From positions 1 to 44,060 of the forward strand of contig JAOMCC010000006.1 of NCBI GenBank assembly GCA_028344855.1: a stretch of DNA of 44,060 bases. The letters are read 5' to 3'. Positions 42,545 to 44,060 of this stretch are shown here, one piece after another. Source of the stretch: Nitrosomonadales bacterium. Lineage in GTDB: Bacteria; Pseudomonadota; Gammaproteobacteria; Burkholderiales; Methylophilaceae. The notes under the pieces were generated by a model. It was not told the DNA's origin. It made no database searches and was given only the letters and a program-made list of their open reading frames with translations. Within the stretch, counting starts at the first letter, position 1; each line of letters starts with the position of its first letter. The position numbers and the translations under genes were made by a program.

Positions 42545-42573
42545 AAAGTTTAAACTTTCACCTCTTTAAACTT
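42545..42573. repeat. Leader palindrome and direct repeat upstream of the 78-aa gene
   Basis: 14-bp perfect palindrome aaagtttaaacttt (42545-42558); tttaaactt also recurs at 42565-42573. Confidence 0.75.
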
Positions 42574-42606
42574 GTTAGAATTATAACGTTTTTTTGCACT
42601 TTAAAA

Positions 42607-42648
42607 TACTATATATTGAGAATTTTTTTTATAATTTACTATATATTG
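42607..42648. repeat. 12-bp direct repeat tactatatattg, 30-bp period
   Basis: Copies at 42607-42618 and 42637-42648 in the intergenic region. Confidence 0.85.
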
Positions 42649-42702
42649 TATTTATAGTATATAATTTTAAGTTCCCTCCAATACAATACATTTATGCTTT
42701 AT

Positions 42703-42960
42703 TTAAAAATTTTTTGAGATTTTTTTTCTAAAATTTTCATATGCTTTATGCAAAATATAAAACCAAACTCCATTGATACATGGCTCAACAATTGCATCTA
42801 CTGCAGCAAGATCTAAACTAGCACCTGTAATTAAATAATTACAAGTCATAGCGATAACTATGTGGCCTAAAGTATAGATTATTGCAAGCGTAATACTGGA
42901 ATGACTTACTATATTTTTTAATAAATTATAAATTCCACTTCTAAACTCAGTCATAAACAA
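42703..42960 (-). CDS. DUF2061-like small membrane protein
   Basis: KNIVSHSSITLAIIYTLGHIVIAMTCNYLITGASLDLAAVDAIVEPCINGVWFYILHKAYENF. Confidence 0.78.
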   Translation of the reverse strand: MFMTEFRSGIYNLLKNIVSHSSITLAIIYTLGHIVIAMTCNYLITGASLDLAAVDAIVEPCINGVWFYILHKAYENFRKKISKNF

Positions 42961-42995
42961 CTTATTCCTTGTTAAAGTTTATTTAAATTATAAAT

Positions 42996-43014
42996 GATAA
43001 TGAGAATCATTTAC
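42996..43014 (-). promoter_or_regulatory. Candidate Fur box
   Basis: gataatgagaatcatttac matches GATAATGATAATCATTATC at 16 of 19 positions; 36 bp upstream of the DUF2061-like start. Confidence 0.75.
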
Positions 43015-43026
43015 ATTTATTAATAA

Positions 43027-44060
43027 TTATTTTTTTGATATCGAGTAAATTTCTATAATATCTTTTATTTGATTTAATACTGAAGTGTCACCTTGAGCAT
43101 ATTGCTCTGCCATCATAAACAATTTACTAAATAAAATTTCCCCATCAACTTCTTTATAAAGTTTAAAACTTTTTGAATTATCTATTTCCTTATTCCAAGC
43201 TTCTCTGACTTTTCTCCAAAAATTATTAGTATTATCCCAATAATCTTCTCCTGCTTTCCAATCAAAATCTTTTATCCTTTCATATCTTGCAATACCTATT
43301 TCTTTAGCAAGAACTTTATAATTATCATTTAATACAACTTTTTTATTATTTTGTTCATGAACCCAGCCGGTTGGAGTAATTGTTTGTATGTTATTTCCTA
43401 TCATCACATCATAATCGTCTCTGATGGAAAATTCTCTTCTAGGTAAAGGCCTCCATGTTTCTTCACTAACCCATGAGGAAAAATTTTCTGAATGAGACCA
43501 TTTGCCATAACTTTGATATCTGGGTGTGTCATCAACTTGATATGCAGATTGTGACCATGTACCTCTTTTTTTTGCCCATGGAATATTTTCTTTCTTCCAT
43601 GTTTCATTTCCAGTAAAAATATTAATTTTACTATCTTCATAATGCCAATCTTGCCTCCAGTGTTTCATTACGACTGGATCTGAAATAGAGCCATCATCTT
43701 GTTTAAAATACATAACAATAATATGCTGAAGACTTATAAAATCTTTCTGATCATCTACTACTTCAACAAATTCAGTAGCCCAAGATTGATAAGGTTGTTT
43801 TGGTTGATAATTTTCAACAAACCCCATAGTTTCCATAAAATCAAAATATACTCTATATTTTCCTTGCATAGCTAAAATTGCCAACCTATCTTTTTCAAAC
43901 TTAGTTAAATCTGGATTTTGGAGTTGGATCCAAAAATCACTAGCCTGATTATCTAGATTTACTTTTGGACCAGTTGTTGTCCCACCTCTTGGAGTTTTTA
44001 AACTAGAATCATCTAAATGAGTCCACCCAAAAACATAATCTAATTCTTTCGAATATGTAT
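43027..44060 (-). CDS. DUF6607-like protein, 5' end cut by window edge
   Basis: The tracked ORF starts at an internal TTG; the frame stays open to base 44060, adding TYSKELDYVFGWTHLDDSSLKTPRGGTTTGPKVNLDNQASDFWIQLQNPDLTKFEKDR before LAILAMQGKYRVYFDF. Confidence 0.78.
   Translation of the reverse strand, partial: TYSKELDYVFGWTHLDDSSLKTPRGGTTTGPKVNLDNQASDFWIQLQNPDLTKFEKDRLAILAMQGKYRVYFDFMETMGFVENYQPKQPYQSWATEFVEVVDDQKDFISLQHIIVMYFKQDDGSISDPVVMKHWRQDWHYEDSKINIFTGNETWKKENIPWAKKRGTWSQSAYQVDDTPRYQSYGKWSHSENFSSWVSEETWRPLPRREFSIRDDYDVMIGNNIQTITPTGWVHEQNNKKVVLNDNYKVLAKEIGIARYERIKDFDWKAGEDYWDNTNNFWRKVREAWNKEIDNSKSFKLYKEVDGEILFSKLFMMAEQYAQGDTSVLNQIKDIIEIYSISKK

Noticed and set aside
43404-43640. 78-aa ORF inside the DUF6607-like gene
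   Set aside because: Alternative frame; the main frame is continuous and better supported.
1-44060. CRISPR array, tRNA, rRNA, IS element, prophage, toxin-antitoxin or defence island
   Set aside because: No regularly spaced repeats, no recognisable RNA gene, no transposase, integrase or phage genes and no defence nuclease cluster were seen by reading. A tRNAscan/Infernal run would be the decisive check for RNA genes.

Overview
The window is an AT-rich, tightly packed housekeeping segment of a proteobacterial chromosome. I see no rRNA, tRNA, CRISPR array, IS element or prophage. Recognisable blocks are dksA; rpsO-pnp; rimP-nusA-infB-rbfA-truB; tyrS/anmK; gltA; erpA-bactofilin-coiled-coil ORF-argC; rplM-rpsI; yicC-gmk-rpoZ-spoT-ridA-recG-ubiC-ubiA; rph-rdgB-small ORF-hemW; argH/hemC-hemD; dsbD-tlpA-aroQ-accB-accC-prmA. 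From memory, this gene order and a small ORF at 24984 point to a streamlined, free-living betaproteobacterium (possibly Methylophilaceae-like); this needs a database check. The less ordinary part is 37.0-44.06 kb. It holds a run of small envelope or unknown proteins (a lipoprotein, an exported protein, a conserved 86-aa unknown, a MORN-like repeat protein), an uncharacterised 162-aa protein, a 78-aa membrane microprotein with a repeat-rich leader and a strong terminator, and a DUF2061-like gene with a near-consensus Fur box next to a DUF6607-like gene. The ORF track needs correction in several places: dksA and the last gene are both cut by the window edges, and rbfA probably starts at a TTG. 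I did not find clear evidence of an entirely new multi-gene system. The best leads are the Fur-box locus and the 78-aa membrane protein.
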